The notes: generated by a model not told the origin, from the letters alone. 64,000 bases of DNA from Rhodothermales bacterium (GCA_951812345.1 OX638295.1:1002759-1066758), one strand, 5' to 3'. Shown: positions 26,133-35,545, counted from the stretch's first letter. Program-made: numbers and translations.

Positions 26133-28166
26133 ATGCAAGCGGATCTGCTGGTAGGTCTTATTATTCTGTTGCCGCTGACAGGAGCGGTCTGCGTTGGCTT
26201 GAGCGGCCTGTTCATGCCGGACTTGCGCCCTCACGAGGGACTTATCGGCGGGCTGGCTACGGCGATGGTCGCTATCCCGTTTGCCATAACCGTCTATCTT
26301 TTTGCCGGCTATGGAGGGGAGCCGCTGCTCGTCGACTACTACACCTGGATGTCGGCGGGGGATTTCGAGCTTTCGTTCGCATACCGCATCGATGCTCTTT
26401 CCTTGCTCATGACGATGGTTGTCACGGGCGTCGGGGGCATCATTCATCTGTATTCGATCGGATACATGCACGGTGACAGGGGATACTGGCGGTTTTTCGC
26501 CTATCTGAACCTGTTCATCTTCGCTATGCTGAACCTGGTGCTGGCGGACAATCTGCCGGTACTCTTTTTGGGCTGGGAGGGCGTCGGATTGTGCTCTTGG
26601 CTGCTGATCGGATTCTGGTACGAGAACCTCAGGAACAGCGCTGCGGCGAACAAGGCGTTCATCATGAACCGGATAGGCGATTTCGCCTTCCTGCTGGCCA
26701 TATTTCTGCTCTACCGGGAAGTGGGTGCGCTCGATTTCGACAGCCTTCTTCAGGCCGTAGATACGCTTCCGCAGCATGTAATCAACTGGGTCGTACTGCT
26801 GCTTTTCATTGGTGCAACGGGTAAAAGCGCTCAGATACCCCTGTTTACCTGGCTTCCGGATGCGATGGCGGGGCCGACGCCTGTGTCCGCGCTCATTCAT
26901 GCGGCCACTATGGTTACGAGCGGGCTGTACCTGCTTGCCCGTCTTTCGCCCGTCGTGCTGGAAGCGCCAGCCGTCATGGCAGTTATCGCCGTTGTCGGTG
27001 CGCTGACGGCCATCATGGCGGCTACCGTGGCGATGGTGCAGAACGACATCAAGAAAGTGCTCGCCTACTCGACGGTCTCGCAACTTGGATATATGTTTGC
27101 AGCGGCGGGTGTCGGGGCCTTTTTTGTGTCGATTTTTCACGTGGTTACGCATGCCTTTTTCAAGGGATGCCTCTTTTTGGGGTCCGGAAGCGTCATTCAT
27201 GCGATGCATACCGTCGAGCACGATCTGGAGGCAGAGGGGTTGCTCACGGACCCGGATGATGACGCATCCGATGAGGGCATCGCCCGTCCGTTCGATCCGC
27301 AGGACATGCGGACCATGGGAGGGCTTTCCCGGAATCTGCCCGCCACGGGCCTGACCTACCTTATCGCGACGCTTGCCATTGCGGGTCTGCCGCCGCTCGC
27401 CGGTTTCTTTTCCAAGGATGAAATCCTCTTCCGGGTGTTCGAGTATGGATACAACGGCCATACGTATGCCTGGTTTGTCTGGGGAATCGGAATCGTCACG
27501 GCATTTCTGACGGCGTTCTACATGATGCGGTCGTATATGCTCACGTTTGAGGGGAGGTCGCGATGGCCTGCATCGGACCGGATACAGCCGAGCGAATCGC
27601 CCTGGACCATGACGTTTCCATTGTGGGTCCTCGCCGTGCTGTCCGTACTGGGCGGGTTTATCGGTTTGCCCGCCGTGATCAAGCACGGCAAATTCAACTG
27701 GATTCATCACTGGCTGGGCGCGCCATACGGCGGGCCGGTAGCGGAGCCGCCTGCCGTCGAACATGGCGCCGGGTTCATCTGGATTGAATGGGCGCTGCTG
27801 ATCGCCGGAGCGACCATTGCCGTGGCGGGCCTCGGTTTCGCCATGCGGGCCTATGGCGCGCACGGATTGGCCTTTGACGAGCACATCGCGCGGCGCCTGG
27901 GTGGTCTGTACCGGATATGGCAAGGCAAGTACTTCTGGGACGGGTTGTACGACCGTGTCGTTGTTCGTCCCGTCTTGTGGTTGGCCAAGCAGGGCTGTGC
28001 TGCTTTCGATACCCGGGTGGTGGATGGTGCGGTAAACGGTCTTGCACACCTGATTGCTTCGGTCAGCCGTCTCGTGCGCCGGATACAAACCGGCCGTGTG
28101 CAGCACTACGCCGCAGCAATCGTGCTGGGCGCCGTTTTCGTTGTGGCGATCATGCTCGCCCTGTGA
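26133..28166 (+). CDS. nuoL: NADH-quinone oxidoreductase subunit L
   Basis: 677 residues, antiporter-like subunit with about sixteen helices plus the long lateral helix. Key features: FLGWEGVGLCSWLLIGFWY with the essential glutamate, LFTWLPDAMAGPTPVSALIHAATMV, the lysine-bearing NDIKKVLAYSTVSQLGYM, and HAFFKGCLFLGSGSVIH. The C-terminal part (from about residue 590) is the amphipathic connecting helix region. It pumps protons in complex I. The 210-base gap before it holds repeat B, unlike the tight spacing elsewhere in the cluster. Confidence 0.95.
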   Translation: MQADLLVGLIILLPLTGAVCVGLSGLFMPDLRPHEGLIGGLATAMVAIPFAITVYLFAGYGGEPLLVDYYTWMSAGDFELSFAYRIDALSLLMTMVVTGVGGIIHLYSIGYMHGDRGYWRFFAYLNLFIFAMLNLVLADNLPVLFLGWEGVGLCSWLLIGFWYENLRNSAAANKAFIMNRIGDFAFLLAIFLLYREVGALDFDSLLQAVDTLPQHVINWVVLLLFIGATGKSAQIPLFTWLPDAMAGPTPVSALIHAATMVTSGLYLLARLSPVVLEAPAVMAVIAVVGALTAIMAATVAMVQNDIKKVLAYSTVSQLGYMFAAAGVGAFFVSIFHVVTHAFFKGCLFLGSGSVIHAMHTVEHDLEAEGLLTDPDDDASDEGIARPFDPQDMRTMGGLSRNLPATGLTYLIATLAIAGLPPLAGFFSKDEILFRVFEYGYNGHTYAWFVWGIGIVTAFLTAFYMMRSYMLTFEGRSRWPASDRIQPSESPWTMTFPLWVLAVLSVLGGFIGLPAVIKHGKFNWIHHWLGAPYGGPVAEPPAVEHGAGFIWIEWALLIAGATIAVAGLGFAMRAYGAHGLAFDEHIARRLGGLYRIWQGKYFWDGLYDRVVVRPVLWLAKQGCAAFDTRVVDGAVNGLAHLIASVSRLVRRIQTGRVQHYAAAIVLGAVFVVAIMLAL

Positions 28167-28171
28167 TTTTC

Positions 28172-29833
28172 ATGGACGCTATGCCGATTCCGTATATCAC
28201 ATCTCTTGTCATTTTCCTTCCGCTTGCAGGCGCGCTACTGACCCTGATGGTGCGCAGCGATCACGCCGTACGGTGGATGGCGCTGGGGACGACAGTGGCT
28301 GCGTTTCTGCTGTCTATCGGGCTTTTTGCGGCGTTCGACGCTTCCCCGGAACTGGCCGGGACGCCTCAACTGGTCGATAAGTTTGCCTGGTTCCCGGATA
28401 GCGTGGATATCAAGTACTTTGTCGGCATTGACGGACTCAGCCTGCTGCTTGTCATGCTTACGACGCTGCTTGGCCCCATCGTCGTGCTTTCTTCCTGGCA
28501 TTACATAGGGAAGCAGCGCAAGGGGTATTACACGCTGCTGCTCATTCTCCAGACCGGGGTCACCGGTGTTTTCTGCGCATTCGACGTATTTTTGTTTTAC
28601 ATCTTTTTCGAACTCACGCTGATCCCGATGTATTTCATCATCGGGATATGGGGCGGGCCCCGGCGCATCTACGCTGCCGTCAAGTTCGTGCTGTTTACAC
28701 TCACGGGCTCGCTGCTCATGCTGGTCGGAATTCTCTATCTCGGATATGAGGCGGGCGCCGCTGTGAACGGGGGCGTGTTCACGACGGACTGGTACAAGTT
28801 ACTGGCGTTCGATACGCCAGTGGGCCTGCAAGCCTGGCTGTTTCCCATCTTCGCTCTTGCGTTCGCGGTCAAGGTGCCGATTTTTCCCTTGCACACCTGG
28901 CTGCCGGATGCGCATGTGGAGGCCCCGACGGGCGGATCGGTGATTCTTGCCGGTGTGCTCCTGAAGATGGGCACCTACGGGCTTGTGCGCTTTTGCCTGC
29001 CCTTTTTCCCTAATGCTGCGTACGATTACGCGCTTCCTTTCGCCATTCTTGCGGTCATCGGCATTATTTACGGCGCGCTTGTTTCCCGGGTGCAATCCGA
29101 CGCCAAGAAGCTTGTGGCCTATTCTTCGATCAGTCACCTCGGCTTCGTCGTGCTCGGTATTTTTGCGTTCACGATGGAGGCTATGCAGGGCGCCGTCATT
29201 CAGATGGTCAATCATGGATTGTCCACAGGGGCGCTCTTCTTGCTTCTCGGTATGTTGTACGAGCGCCGCCATACCCGCGAAATGGACGATTTCGGCGGAA
29301 TTGCCCGAACCGTTCCCATCCTGACGTTTTTCATGATCTTTTCGGTTTTGGCATCCGCCGGGCTGCCGGGGCTGAACGGCTTTGTGGGCGAATTTATGAT
29401 TCTGCTGGGGGCATTCCGCAGTGAACTGATTGGACATCCCCTCCTGATTGCTGCAGCGGCGAGCGGTGTCATCCTGGCAGCGGTATATCTGCTGTGGATG
29501 GTCTACAAGACGTTTTTCGGGCAGCTCGACAAGGAAGCAAACCGTACTATGCACGATATGACGGGCCGTGAAATTGCGCTCATGATCCCACTGGTCGTGC
29601 TTATGTTTGTACTGGGTTTTGCTCCGAATCGGTTTTTGCAAAAAAGCGAACCGGCCACGCAGTTCCTGCTGGACTCGATTCACGCGAAACGTATGGCTGC
29701 GGAGGATGTCCGCAGTACACAAGACGCCACTCGTTTTTTTGGATATTCTTCTCCGACACCCGACTCGGAGACGACAACAAGTGAGCACTCCGGCGGGACC
29801 GCCGGACCGGGTTTTTCGGATGTAAGCAACTGA
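28172..29833 (+). CDS. nuoM: NADH-quinone oxidoreductase subunit M
   Basis: 553 residues. Antiporter-like subunit of complex I: FFELTLIPMYFIIGIWGGPRRIYAAVKF with the membrane glutamate, PLHTWLPDAHVEAPTGGSVILAG, and DAKKLVAYSSISHLGFVVLG. Starts with ATG at 28172 or 28181, five or fourteen bases after nuoL; the frame is open upstream inside nuoL but homologues begin here. The last 60 residues, beyond the conserved part, are a hydrophilic Ser/Thr/Gly tail of no known role. Confidence 0.94.
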   Translation: MDAMPIPYITSLVIFLPLAGALLTLMVRSDHAVRWMALGTTVAAFLLSIGLFAAFDASPELAGTPQLVDKFAWFPDSVDIKYFVGIDGLSLLLVMLTTLLGPIVVLSSWHYIGKQRKGYYTLLLILQTGVTGVFCAFDVFLFYIFFELTLIPMYFIIGIWGGPRRIYAAVKFVLFTLTGSLLMLVGILYLGYEAGAAVNGGVFTTDWYKLLAFDTPVGLQAWLFPIFALAFAVKVPIFPLHTWLPDAHVEAPTGGSVILAGVLLKMGTYGLVRFCLPFFPNAAYDYALPFAILAVIGIIYGALVSRVQSDAKKLVAYSSISHLGFVVLGIFAFTMEAMQGAVIQMVNHGLSTGALFLLLGMLYERRHTREMDDFGGIARTVPILTFFMIFSVLASAGLPGLNGFVGEFMILLGAFRSELIGHPLLIAAAASGVILAAVYLLWMVYKTFFGQLDKEANRTMHDMTGREIALMIPLVVLMFVLGFAPNRFLQKSEPATQFLLDSIHAKRMAAEDVRSTQDATRFFGYSSPTPDSETTTSEHSGGTAGPGFSDVSN

Positions 29834-29848
29834 TTGATCGTATACGCC

Positions 29849-31498
29849 ATGCCATTCGTTTTTTCCCATCGTTTTTCGAAAACCGTAGTGCTTTCCCGCT
29901 GTCTGTCCCTTGCGATCGCGAGCTTACTGGCCGGGTGCCTGCTGTTGCCGGGCGCGGCATGGTCGGCGCCCTCTGTCTTACCACAGGAATCCGGCGTAGA
30001 GCAGGCCACTGACGATCACGCCGAGGTCACCGGCGACCACGCCGGGGCCGCGCACGATGAGCAGGAAGCTGCGCACGATGAGCAGGGCGCCGGGGGCCAT
30101 GCTCCCGCTGGCGATCATGCCGGCGCGGCGGAGCACAGTGGGGGGGATGAAGGCGACCACCATGGCCCATTGCCTCCCGTATGGCTCGTCCTGCCGTTTC
30201 TCGCCCTGTTGATCATGATCGCGACGGGGCCGCTTTTCTATGCGCACCACTGGCACCACCATTATCCGAAGTATGCGGCAGCGCTCGGCGCCATCGTGGT
30301 GATCTATTATCTGTTCGTGCTGGAATCGTCGGTCCCCATGATGCATGCGCTGGCCGAGTACCTTTCCTTCATTGCCCTGGTCGCTTCCCTGTTTATCGCC
30401 GCTTCGGGTATTTTCCTGAGCCTGAACGCACGCGGTACCCCCTGGACCAATTCCGTGCTATTGTTCGTGGGTTCTCTTATCGCCAACCTGATTGCTACGA
30501 CCGGGGCGGCGATGCTCTTCATCCGGCCCTACATGCGTCTCAACAAGGGCCGCCTGAAACCCTACCATATTGTTTTCTTCATTTTTCTTGTCGCCAATGT
30601 CGGCGGCGGTCTTACTCCTATAGGGGACCCGCCGCTCTTTCTGGGTTTTCTGCGCGGCGTGCCTTTTTTCTGGACCTTCACGCACGTCTGGTATATCTGG
30701 TTACCGACCATACTGCTCCTGTTGGCTATTTTTTACGTCATCGATGCGCGCAACAAGCAAACAGGGCAGGCTATTGACGCCTCCAGCGGCCTGATGGGTA
30801 TCGTAGGCCGGAAGAATTTCATATGGATCGTGGTGGTCATTATTTCCGTTTTCATCGATCCGCAGGTTTTCGGATGGGTGCCCCGGTTGCATATAGGCGA
30901 TGTTCACCTGCCGTTCGGCATTCGCGAGATCATTATGTTTTCGGTATGCGTGCTCGCCTTCGTATCCGCCGACAAGACCGCCCTTAAAAAGAACGAGTTT
31001 ACGTTCGAGCCTATCCGGGAAGTGGGTTGGCTGTTTCTCGGCATTTTTGCGACGATGCAGCCGGCTCTCCAACTCATCAGCGAGTTTGCGAGCCAGAATT
31101 CCGAGTCGCTTTCCGTGGGCATGTTTTACTGGGCCACGGGAGCCTTGTCAGGCATTCTGGACAATGCGCCGACATACCTCAATTTCCTTGCGGCGGCCAT
31201 GGGTAAATTCGGGATGGACGTGAGCGTGGCGTCCCAGGTTGTGGAATTTGCGCTACCCGCAGAAGGCATCGACTCCTGGATATTCCTGCAGGCCATTTCC
31301 GTGGCGGCTGTGTTCTTTGGCGCGATGACCTATATCGGCAACGCCCCGAACTTCATGGTGAAAGCCATCGCAGAGTCGAGCGGCGTCGATGTGCCCAGCT
31401 TCGTCGGGTATCTCGTGAAGTACTCGTTGCCGATCCTGGTCCCCGTGTATTTCGTGATCTGGGTCATTTTCTACAGTGGGTGGATCGTGCAACTGTAA
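29849..31498 (+). CDS. nhaD: NhaD-type Na+/H+ antiporter with His-rich N-terminal extension
   Basis: 549 residues. From residue 110 on it is a 12-helix antiporter of the NhaD/arsenite-citrate permease superfamily, with GLTPIGDPPLFLGFLRGVPFFW and the C-terminal GALSGILDNAPTYLNFL and MTYIGNAPNFMVKAIAE. It should exchange Na+ for H+ across the inner membrane. Before the first core helix come a signal-like helix and then about 60 residues with nine histidines in GDHAG, AAHDEQ and GDHHG units and many acids, partly built from a tandem 16-base repeat (GCGCACGATGAGCAGG). ATG at 29849 is chosen; TTG at 29834 is also in frame. Located between nuoM and nuoN, as described for Rhodothermus marinus. Confidence 0.88.
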   Translation: MPFVFSHRFSKTVVLSRCLSLAIASLLAGCLLLPGAAWSAPSVLPQESGVEQATDDHAEVTGDHAGAAHDEQEAAHDEQGAGGHAPAGDHAGAAEHSGGDEGDHHGPLPPVWLVLPFLALLIMIATGPLFYAHHWHHHYPKYAAALGAIVVIYYLFVLESSVPMMHALAEYLSFIALVASLFIAASGIFLSLNARGTPWTNSVLLFVGSLIANLIATTGAAMLFIRPYMRLNKGRLKPYHIVFFIFLVANVGGGLTPIGDPPLFLGFLRGVPFFWTFTHVWYIWLPTILLLLAIFYVIDARNKQTGQAIDASSGLMGIVGRKNFIWIVVVIISVFIDPQVFGWVPRLHIGDVHLPFGIREIIMFSVCVLAFVSADKTALKKNEFTFEPIREVGWLFLGIFATMQPALQLISEFASQNSESLSVGMFYWATGALSGILDNAPTYLNFLAAAMGKFGMDVSVASQVVEFALPAEGIDSWIFLQAISVAAVFFGAMTYIGNAPNFMVKAIAESSGVDVPSFVGYLVKYSLPILVPVYFVIWVIFYSGWIVQL

Positions 31499-31549
31499 TT
31501 AAACCCGCCTGCGCTCCGGCTCCCCGGATGCCGTGTATTCCGATTGCTT

Positions 31550-31834
31550 ATGTCTCGACAACCGCTTGCTGAAGAAGAAATCGCCCAGGCTTTGCAAGAG
31601 CTCGATGGGTGGAAATTTGAGAACGACCGGCTCGTAAAGCAGTTTATATTCGGCGATTTCCGCGAGGCGATGGGATTCATTGTCCGGGTGGCGTTCGAAG
31701 CCGAAGCACTCGACCATCATCCGGATATGCAGAATGTGTACAACAAGGTGACTCTTGCACTCAACACGCACGATGCAGGCGGCAAGGTAACTGCCTTTGA
31801 CGTCGCGCTGGCGAAGAAGATAGATCGTTTGTGA
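31550..31834 (+). CDS. Pterin-4a-carbinolamine dehydratase
   Basis: 94 residues. The family signature is complete: EALDHHPDMQNVYNKVTLAL, then NTHDAGGKVTAFD, with the catalytic histidines. The enzyme dehydrates 4a-hydroxytetrahydropterins, recycling the cofactor of aromatic amino acid hydroxylases; no such hydroxylase is visible here. Lying inside the complex I gene cluster it copies the pcd arrangement reported for Rhodothermus marinus, whose purpose is unclear. ATG at 31550 is preferred to an upstream in-frame TTG. Confidence 0.92.
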   Translation: MSRQPLAEEEIAQALQELDGWKFENDRLVKQFIFGDFREAMGFIVRVAFEAEALDHHPDMQNVYNKVTLALNTHDAGGKVTAFDVALAKKIDRL

Positions 31835-31890
31835 GCGGCGTTATGCGCATTTTCGTGGCTGTGGCCCAGCGATGACGTGATCCCTATACC

Positions 31891-33393
31891 ATGGAAACAG
31901 AACTGATCCGGTTTTTTGACGCCCTTCCGGGGGATATGGCCAGGACCTTGCCCCTGATGCTTGCTATGGGGGTGGGGGTTATTCTCGTCGTCTGGGATGC
32001 TTTCCGAACCAGCATTCGCGAGTTGGCCTGGATTTCCGGCGGCGTCCTCGCAGCCGGGATTGTCCTGGAGGCATTGCAACTCGATGCGGAAGCCGGAACG
32101 GCTTTCTACGGGATGGTGCGTACGGGTGGATACGCGTCTTTCGTGAATATCGTGATCCTTTCCGGAGGTTTGCTTACCGTGGCGCTGTGCCCGGCGTACT
32201 GGAAGAGAACGGGTCAGGAGTATGGAGAAGTCTATTCGCTGATTCTGTTCGCTACCGCCGGGATGATCGTGCTCGGAACGGCGAACAACATGGTGGCCGT
32301 TTTTGTCGGTCTCGAAACGATGTCCGTATCGCTGTACATCATGGCGGGGTTGTTTCGGGGGGATGAAGGGAGCGCCGAGGGCGCCCTCAAGTATTTTCTG
32401 CTGGGGGCTTTCGCTACAGGCTTTTTTCTGTACGGGATTGCTTTGCTGTACGGCTCGACCGGCACCATGTATATCCCGGAGATGGTTGCAGGTCTCGAGG
32501 CGAGCGGCCAAGTCATGTTGTTTCGCGCGGGTGTGGCGTTGCTTCTGATCGGATTCTTTTTCAAGGTGGGCGCCGTACCGTTTCATATGTGGACCCCTGA
32601 TGTGTATCAGGGTGCGCCGACCACGATGGTGGGCTATATGTCCACGGCCTCGAAGGCGGCGGCATTCGGAGCCCTGATTCTGATTCTGCGTGACATCATG
32701 CCTGCGGACGGCTGGGCGCCCCTTTTGGCGTCCGTTGCGCTTGTGACGATGGTGCTGGGCAATCTGCTTGCCGTCATGCAAAGTAACGTTAAACGCATGC
32801 TGGCCTATTCGTCCATTGCGCACGGAGGCTATATCCTGGTCGGATTGACTGCGGGAGGGACTGCCGCCTGGTCGGGTGCGCTCTACTACCTGCTTGTGTA
32901 CACCCTGATGAACATTGGCGCCTTCGGCGTGATGGCGTTTCTGGAATGGGACGGCAAGGCGGGACGCGAACAAACCCTTGATTCGCTGGCGGGAGTGGGT
33001 CTCCGCAAGCCCCTGCTTGGCGTTACGATGGGATGCTTCATGTTCAGTCTGGCAGGATTTCCTCCGTTCGGTGGCTTCCTGGGCAAGTACGCGGTGTTTG
33101 CGCCTGCCGTGGACGCCGGCTATACCTGGCTGGTTGTGGTCGGGGTACTGACCAGTGTCGTATCGGCTTTTTATTATCTGCGCGTACTGTATGTCTTTTT
33201 CATGCGCTCTCCGGAGGATACCCCGGAGGCTGCGTCTGTAATGGACGCTGCATTCCCGACGCCTCTCGTTTTGCGGGTCGTACTGGTTGCGTGTGCGGCG
33301 GCGTTGCTTGTCCTGGGCATTGCGCCCGGGCTTCTTGATGTAACCGGGGCGTTTTTTGAGGGGGCGGTGCCCGGCATAGTGACCGGATACTGA
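31891..33393 (+). CDS. nuoN: NADH-quinone oxidoreductase subunit N
   Basis: 500 residues, third antiporter-like subunit of the complex I membrane arm. Recognised by FVGLETMSVSLYIMAGLFRGDEGSAEGALKYFLLGAFATGF-type sequence around residue 135-175, GFFFKVGAVPFHMWTPDVYQGAPT, and SNVKRMLAYSSIAHGGYILVG. Last gene of the nuo run; 56 bases after the dehydratase gene. Confidence 0.94.
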   Translation: METELIRFFDALPGDMARTLPLMLAMGVGVILVVWDAFRTSIRELAWISGGVLAAGIVLEALQLDAEAGTAFYGMVRTGGYASFVNIVILSGGLLTVALCPAYWKRTGQEYGEVYSLILFATAGMIVLGTANNMVAVFVGLETMSVSLYIMAGLFRGDEGSAEGALKYFLLGAFATGFFLYGIALLYGSTGTMYIPEMVAGLEASGQVMLFRAGVALLLIGFFFKVGAVPFHMWTPDVYQGAPTTMVGYMSTASKAAAFGALILILRDIMPADGWAPLLASVALVTMVLGNLLAVMQSNVKRMLAYSSIAHGGYILVGLTAGGTAAWSGALYYLLVYTLMNIGAFGVMAFLEWDGKAGREQTLDSLAGVGLRKPLLGVTMGCFMFSLAGFPPFGGFLGKYAVFAPAVDAGYTWLVVVGVLTSVVSAFYYLRVLYVFFMRSPEDTPEAASVMDAAFPTPLVLRVVLVACAAALLVLGIAPGLLDVTGAFFEGAVPGIVTGY

Positions 33394-33432
33394 TCATCGC
33401 ATGGATATTCAGGGACTTCATGGCCTCTCTGC

Positions 33433-34032
33433 ATGAAAGAACTCGTACATACGCTCATTCCGCATGACCCCGGGCTCGGGTTGTACGTGGCGCCGCGTAT
33501 TCCCAGGGAAAAGGTGCGCAATGCGCTCCGCGATTATGCGGAAGATGTTTCAGAGTCGGAAGTGCTGGCGCTGTACGACGCTACGCGTATAGGCAATGCG
33601 AAGGATGGGGCCGTGTTTACGGCAGATCGCCTCGTCTTCGAGAACAACGACTTTTCGCCGGTCCAGGATGTGCGCTATGCCGATATCGTCGGTGTGGAGG
33701 GGAAGCGCAAACTCATGGGCGGGCGGAGCATCGCTTTGCAGGTAAATCGTGGACGGGCCACCTTCGACGTAATGCTGGATTTTTCCGGACGACCAGGGGC
33801 TTGCCAGTATGTGGTTGCCTTTTTGCAGGAGGCGATGATGCGCGTTCTCGATGAGGTAGTGCAGGAAGGGGGTGCGGAAGCAGATGCCCGTACCGGAGAT
33901 GCCTCGACCGATCCGGCCGAAGTGCGCGCCGCCCTGAAAGCGCTGCACATGCGAGGCGTATTGTCCTCTTCCGATCTGTGCACCATGCTGCAGGCCATAG
34001 GCATTGCTCCGGATACCGGGGAGTCCGGTTGA
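33433..34032 (+). CDS. Hypothetical protein with PH-like domain
   Basis: 199 residues without signal peptide or membrane helices. Residues 48-115 (ALYDATRIGNAKDGAVFTADRL, then YADIVGVEGKRKLMG) look like the bacterial PH-type domains that occur in many small cytosolic proteins. The C-terminal 60 residues are acidic and then helical (VRAALKALHMRGVLSSSDLC). No function can be given. It starts 39 bases after nuoN and may be transcribed with it; it converges with queE, the two stops being 12 bases apart. Confidence 0.55.
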   Translation: MKELVHTLIPHDPGLGLYVAPRIPREKVRNALRDYAEDVSESEVLALYDATRIGNAKDGAVFTADRLVFENNDFSPVQDVRYADIVGVEGKRKLMGGRSIALQVNRGRATFDVMLDFSGRPGACQYVVAFLQEAMMRVLDEVVQEGGAEADARTGDASTDPAEVRAALKALHMRGVLSSSDLCTMLQAIGIAPDTGESG

Positions 34033-34044
34033 GGCTGCGGACGC

Positions 34045-34677
34045 CTACGGAATCCCCAGCAGCTTGTGGGTCTGAATCGAAAGGCGCCACATCGGGTGTT
34101 TCAGACAATACGCGATGGTTTGCCTCGTGTATTTCTCCAGATCGGGGCCGTCCATCGGTTGCAGGAAGAAGTGCCGAAACGGGAGACCGGTAAACGCCTC
34201 CGGCGGTGCGTGCTCCTGCGGGTACACCAGTTTCAATTCATCGCCTTCCTTGAGTATCAACTCAGATCCCGCTTTCGGGCTGACGCAAATCCAGTCGATG
34301 TCCGCCGGGGATGTTTTCGTACCGTTCGTTTCGATGGCTACCTCGAATCCCTCTTCATGCAGGGCGGCAACCAGCGGTTCGTCCAGTTGCAGGAGCGGTT
34401 CGCCGCCCGTGCAGACCACATAGCGAGCATCTTTTTCCGCAGGCCAGCGAGCGGCCACGGTCTGCGCCAGACCGGACGCCGTGTCGAATTGCCCTCCTCC
34501 CGGACCATCCGTACCGACGAAATCGGTATCGCAGAATTGGCATACGGCGGTGGCCCGATCCTTTTCCCGCCCGGTCCAGAGATTACATCCGGCAAAGCGC
34601 AGAAAGACCGCCGGGCGCCCTGTGCGGGCGCCCTCTCCCTGGATGGTGTACTGTATTTCCTTGACGCTGTACGACAC
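34045..34677 (-). CDS. queE: 7-carboxy-7-deazaguanine synthase QueE
   Basis: Radical SAM enzyme making CDG, the precursor of preQ0 and queuosine in tRNA. 210 residues. Cluster cysteines C31, C46 and C49 form a C-x14-C-x2-C motif (FAGCNLW, then AVCQFC), the long-spaced variant known from some QueE proteins rather than the usual C-x3-C-x2-C. QGEGARTGRPAVFLR, CTGGEPLLQLD and ETNGT follow. No other queuosine gene is in the window; it is 45 bases downstream of the superoxide dismutase gene on the same strand. Confidence 0.92.
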   Translation of the reverse strand: MSYSVKEIQYTIQGEGARTGRPAVFLRFAGCNLWTGREKDRATAVCQFCDTDFVGTDGPGGGQFDTASGLAQTVAARWPAEKDARYVVCTGGEPLLQLDEPLVAALHEEGFEVAIETNGTKTSPADIDWICVSPKAGSELILKEGDELKLVYPQEHAPPEAFTGLPFRHFFLQPMDGPDLEKYTRQTIAYCLKHPMWRLSIQTHKLLGIP

Positions 34678-34722
34678 GTTCTCGATGGCGCCGCCGGATG
34701 CGCAAGGTATGCGGCCGGCCCG

Positions 34723-35334
34723 TTAGCGCGCGGCGTCGAAATTGCTGGCGACCTGATCCCAATTGACCACGTTCCACCAGGCGTTCACATAGGCGCCTCG
34801 GTCGTTCTGGTAGTTCAGGTAGTACGCATGTTCCCAGACGTCGAGGCCCAGAATCGGCGTGTGTCCCTGCATGAGAGGGCTATCCTGGTTGGCCGTGGAG
34901 TATGCTTCCAGGTCGCCGTTGCCGTTGACGACGAGCCAGGACCATCCGCTCCCGAACCGTCCTGCCGCACCTGCGGCGAACCTTGCCTGGAATGCATCGA
35001 ACGAGCCGAACGCGCCGTCGATGGCTGCTGCGAGATCGCCCGAGGGCGCGCCCCCGCCGTTTCCTGACATAATGCTCCAGAACAAGGTGTGATTGGCGTG
35101 TCCACCGCCGTTGTTACGGACCCCGCCCCGGATGGCTTCGGGCACTGCGTCGATGCCGCGCAGCAGGTCTTCCACGGACATGTTCTGCAATGCCGCATGG
35201 CCGTCGAGAGCGGCATTCAGTTTGTTGACATACCCCTGATGGTGCTTGCCGTGATGAATGCGCATCGTCCGCTCGTCAATGGTGGATTCCAGCGCATCGA
35301 AGGCATAGGGCAGATCGGGAAGTTGGTGTGCCAT
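34723..35334 (-). CDS. sodA: Superoxide dismutase (Mn/Fe family)
   Basis: 203 residues. Metal ligands are the histidine in [12 protein letters not shown] (residues 24-35), the one in [11 protein letters not shown], and D and H in [15 protein letters not shown] and QDSPLM near the metal site favour manganese. It removes superoxide in the cytosol. No signal peptide. The 208-base gap upstream ends in the truncated repeat copy C beside glgB. Confidence 0.93.
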   Translation of the reverse strand: MAHQLPDLPYAFDALESTIDERTMRIHHGKHHQGYVNKLNAALDGHAALQNMSVEDLLRGIDAVPEAIRGGVRNNGGGHANHTLFWSIMSGNGGGAPSGDLAAAIDGAFGSFDAFQARFAAGAAGRFGSGWSWLVVNGNGDLEAYSTANQDSPLMQGHTPILGLDVWEHAYYLNYQNDRGAYVNAWWNVVNWDQVASNFDAAR

Positions 35335-35438
35335 AATGTTGGTATTCGTAGCGTGTTAAGAAAGTGGTGAAGGATTAATTCCGCGCAGGGACGCGTTTTC
35401 CGGCGAACCGTCGGGATCGTACGCGATCTGTCCGCAAG

Positions 35439-35545
35439 ATGTTTTCTGCTAACCTGTACTTGCGAACGTGAAGTGCTGAGCGAAGCGGTTTTGGTCAGAG
35501 TATCCTTAAAGCGCTGAGCGAAGCGGTCTTGATCGGAGCATCCTA
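35439..35545 (+). repeat. Interspersed repeat, copy C (truncated right end)
   Basis: Only the right-hand part is present, starting within the ATGTTTTCTGCT segment, with internal loss before GCGAACGTGAAG. As in copy A the terminal 40 bases occur twice in tandem (TCAGAGTATCC, then TCGGAGCATCC). The last bases provide the stop codon (TAG, read on the minus strand at 35545-35543) of glgB. Confidence 0.82.

Noticed and set aside
26091-28106. 671-codon frame on the minus strand opposite nuoL
   Set aside because: Shadow of the nuoL codon pattern; composition is Arg/Gln/His-rich and unlike any protein family, while nuoL is unmistakable.
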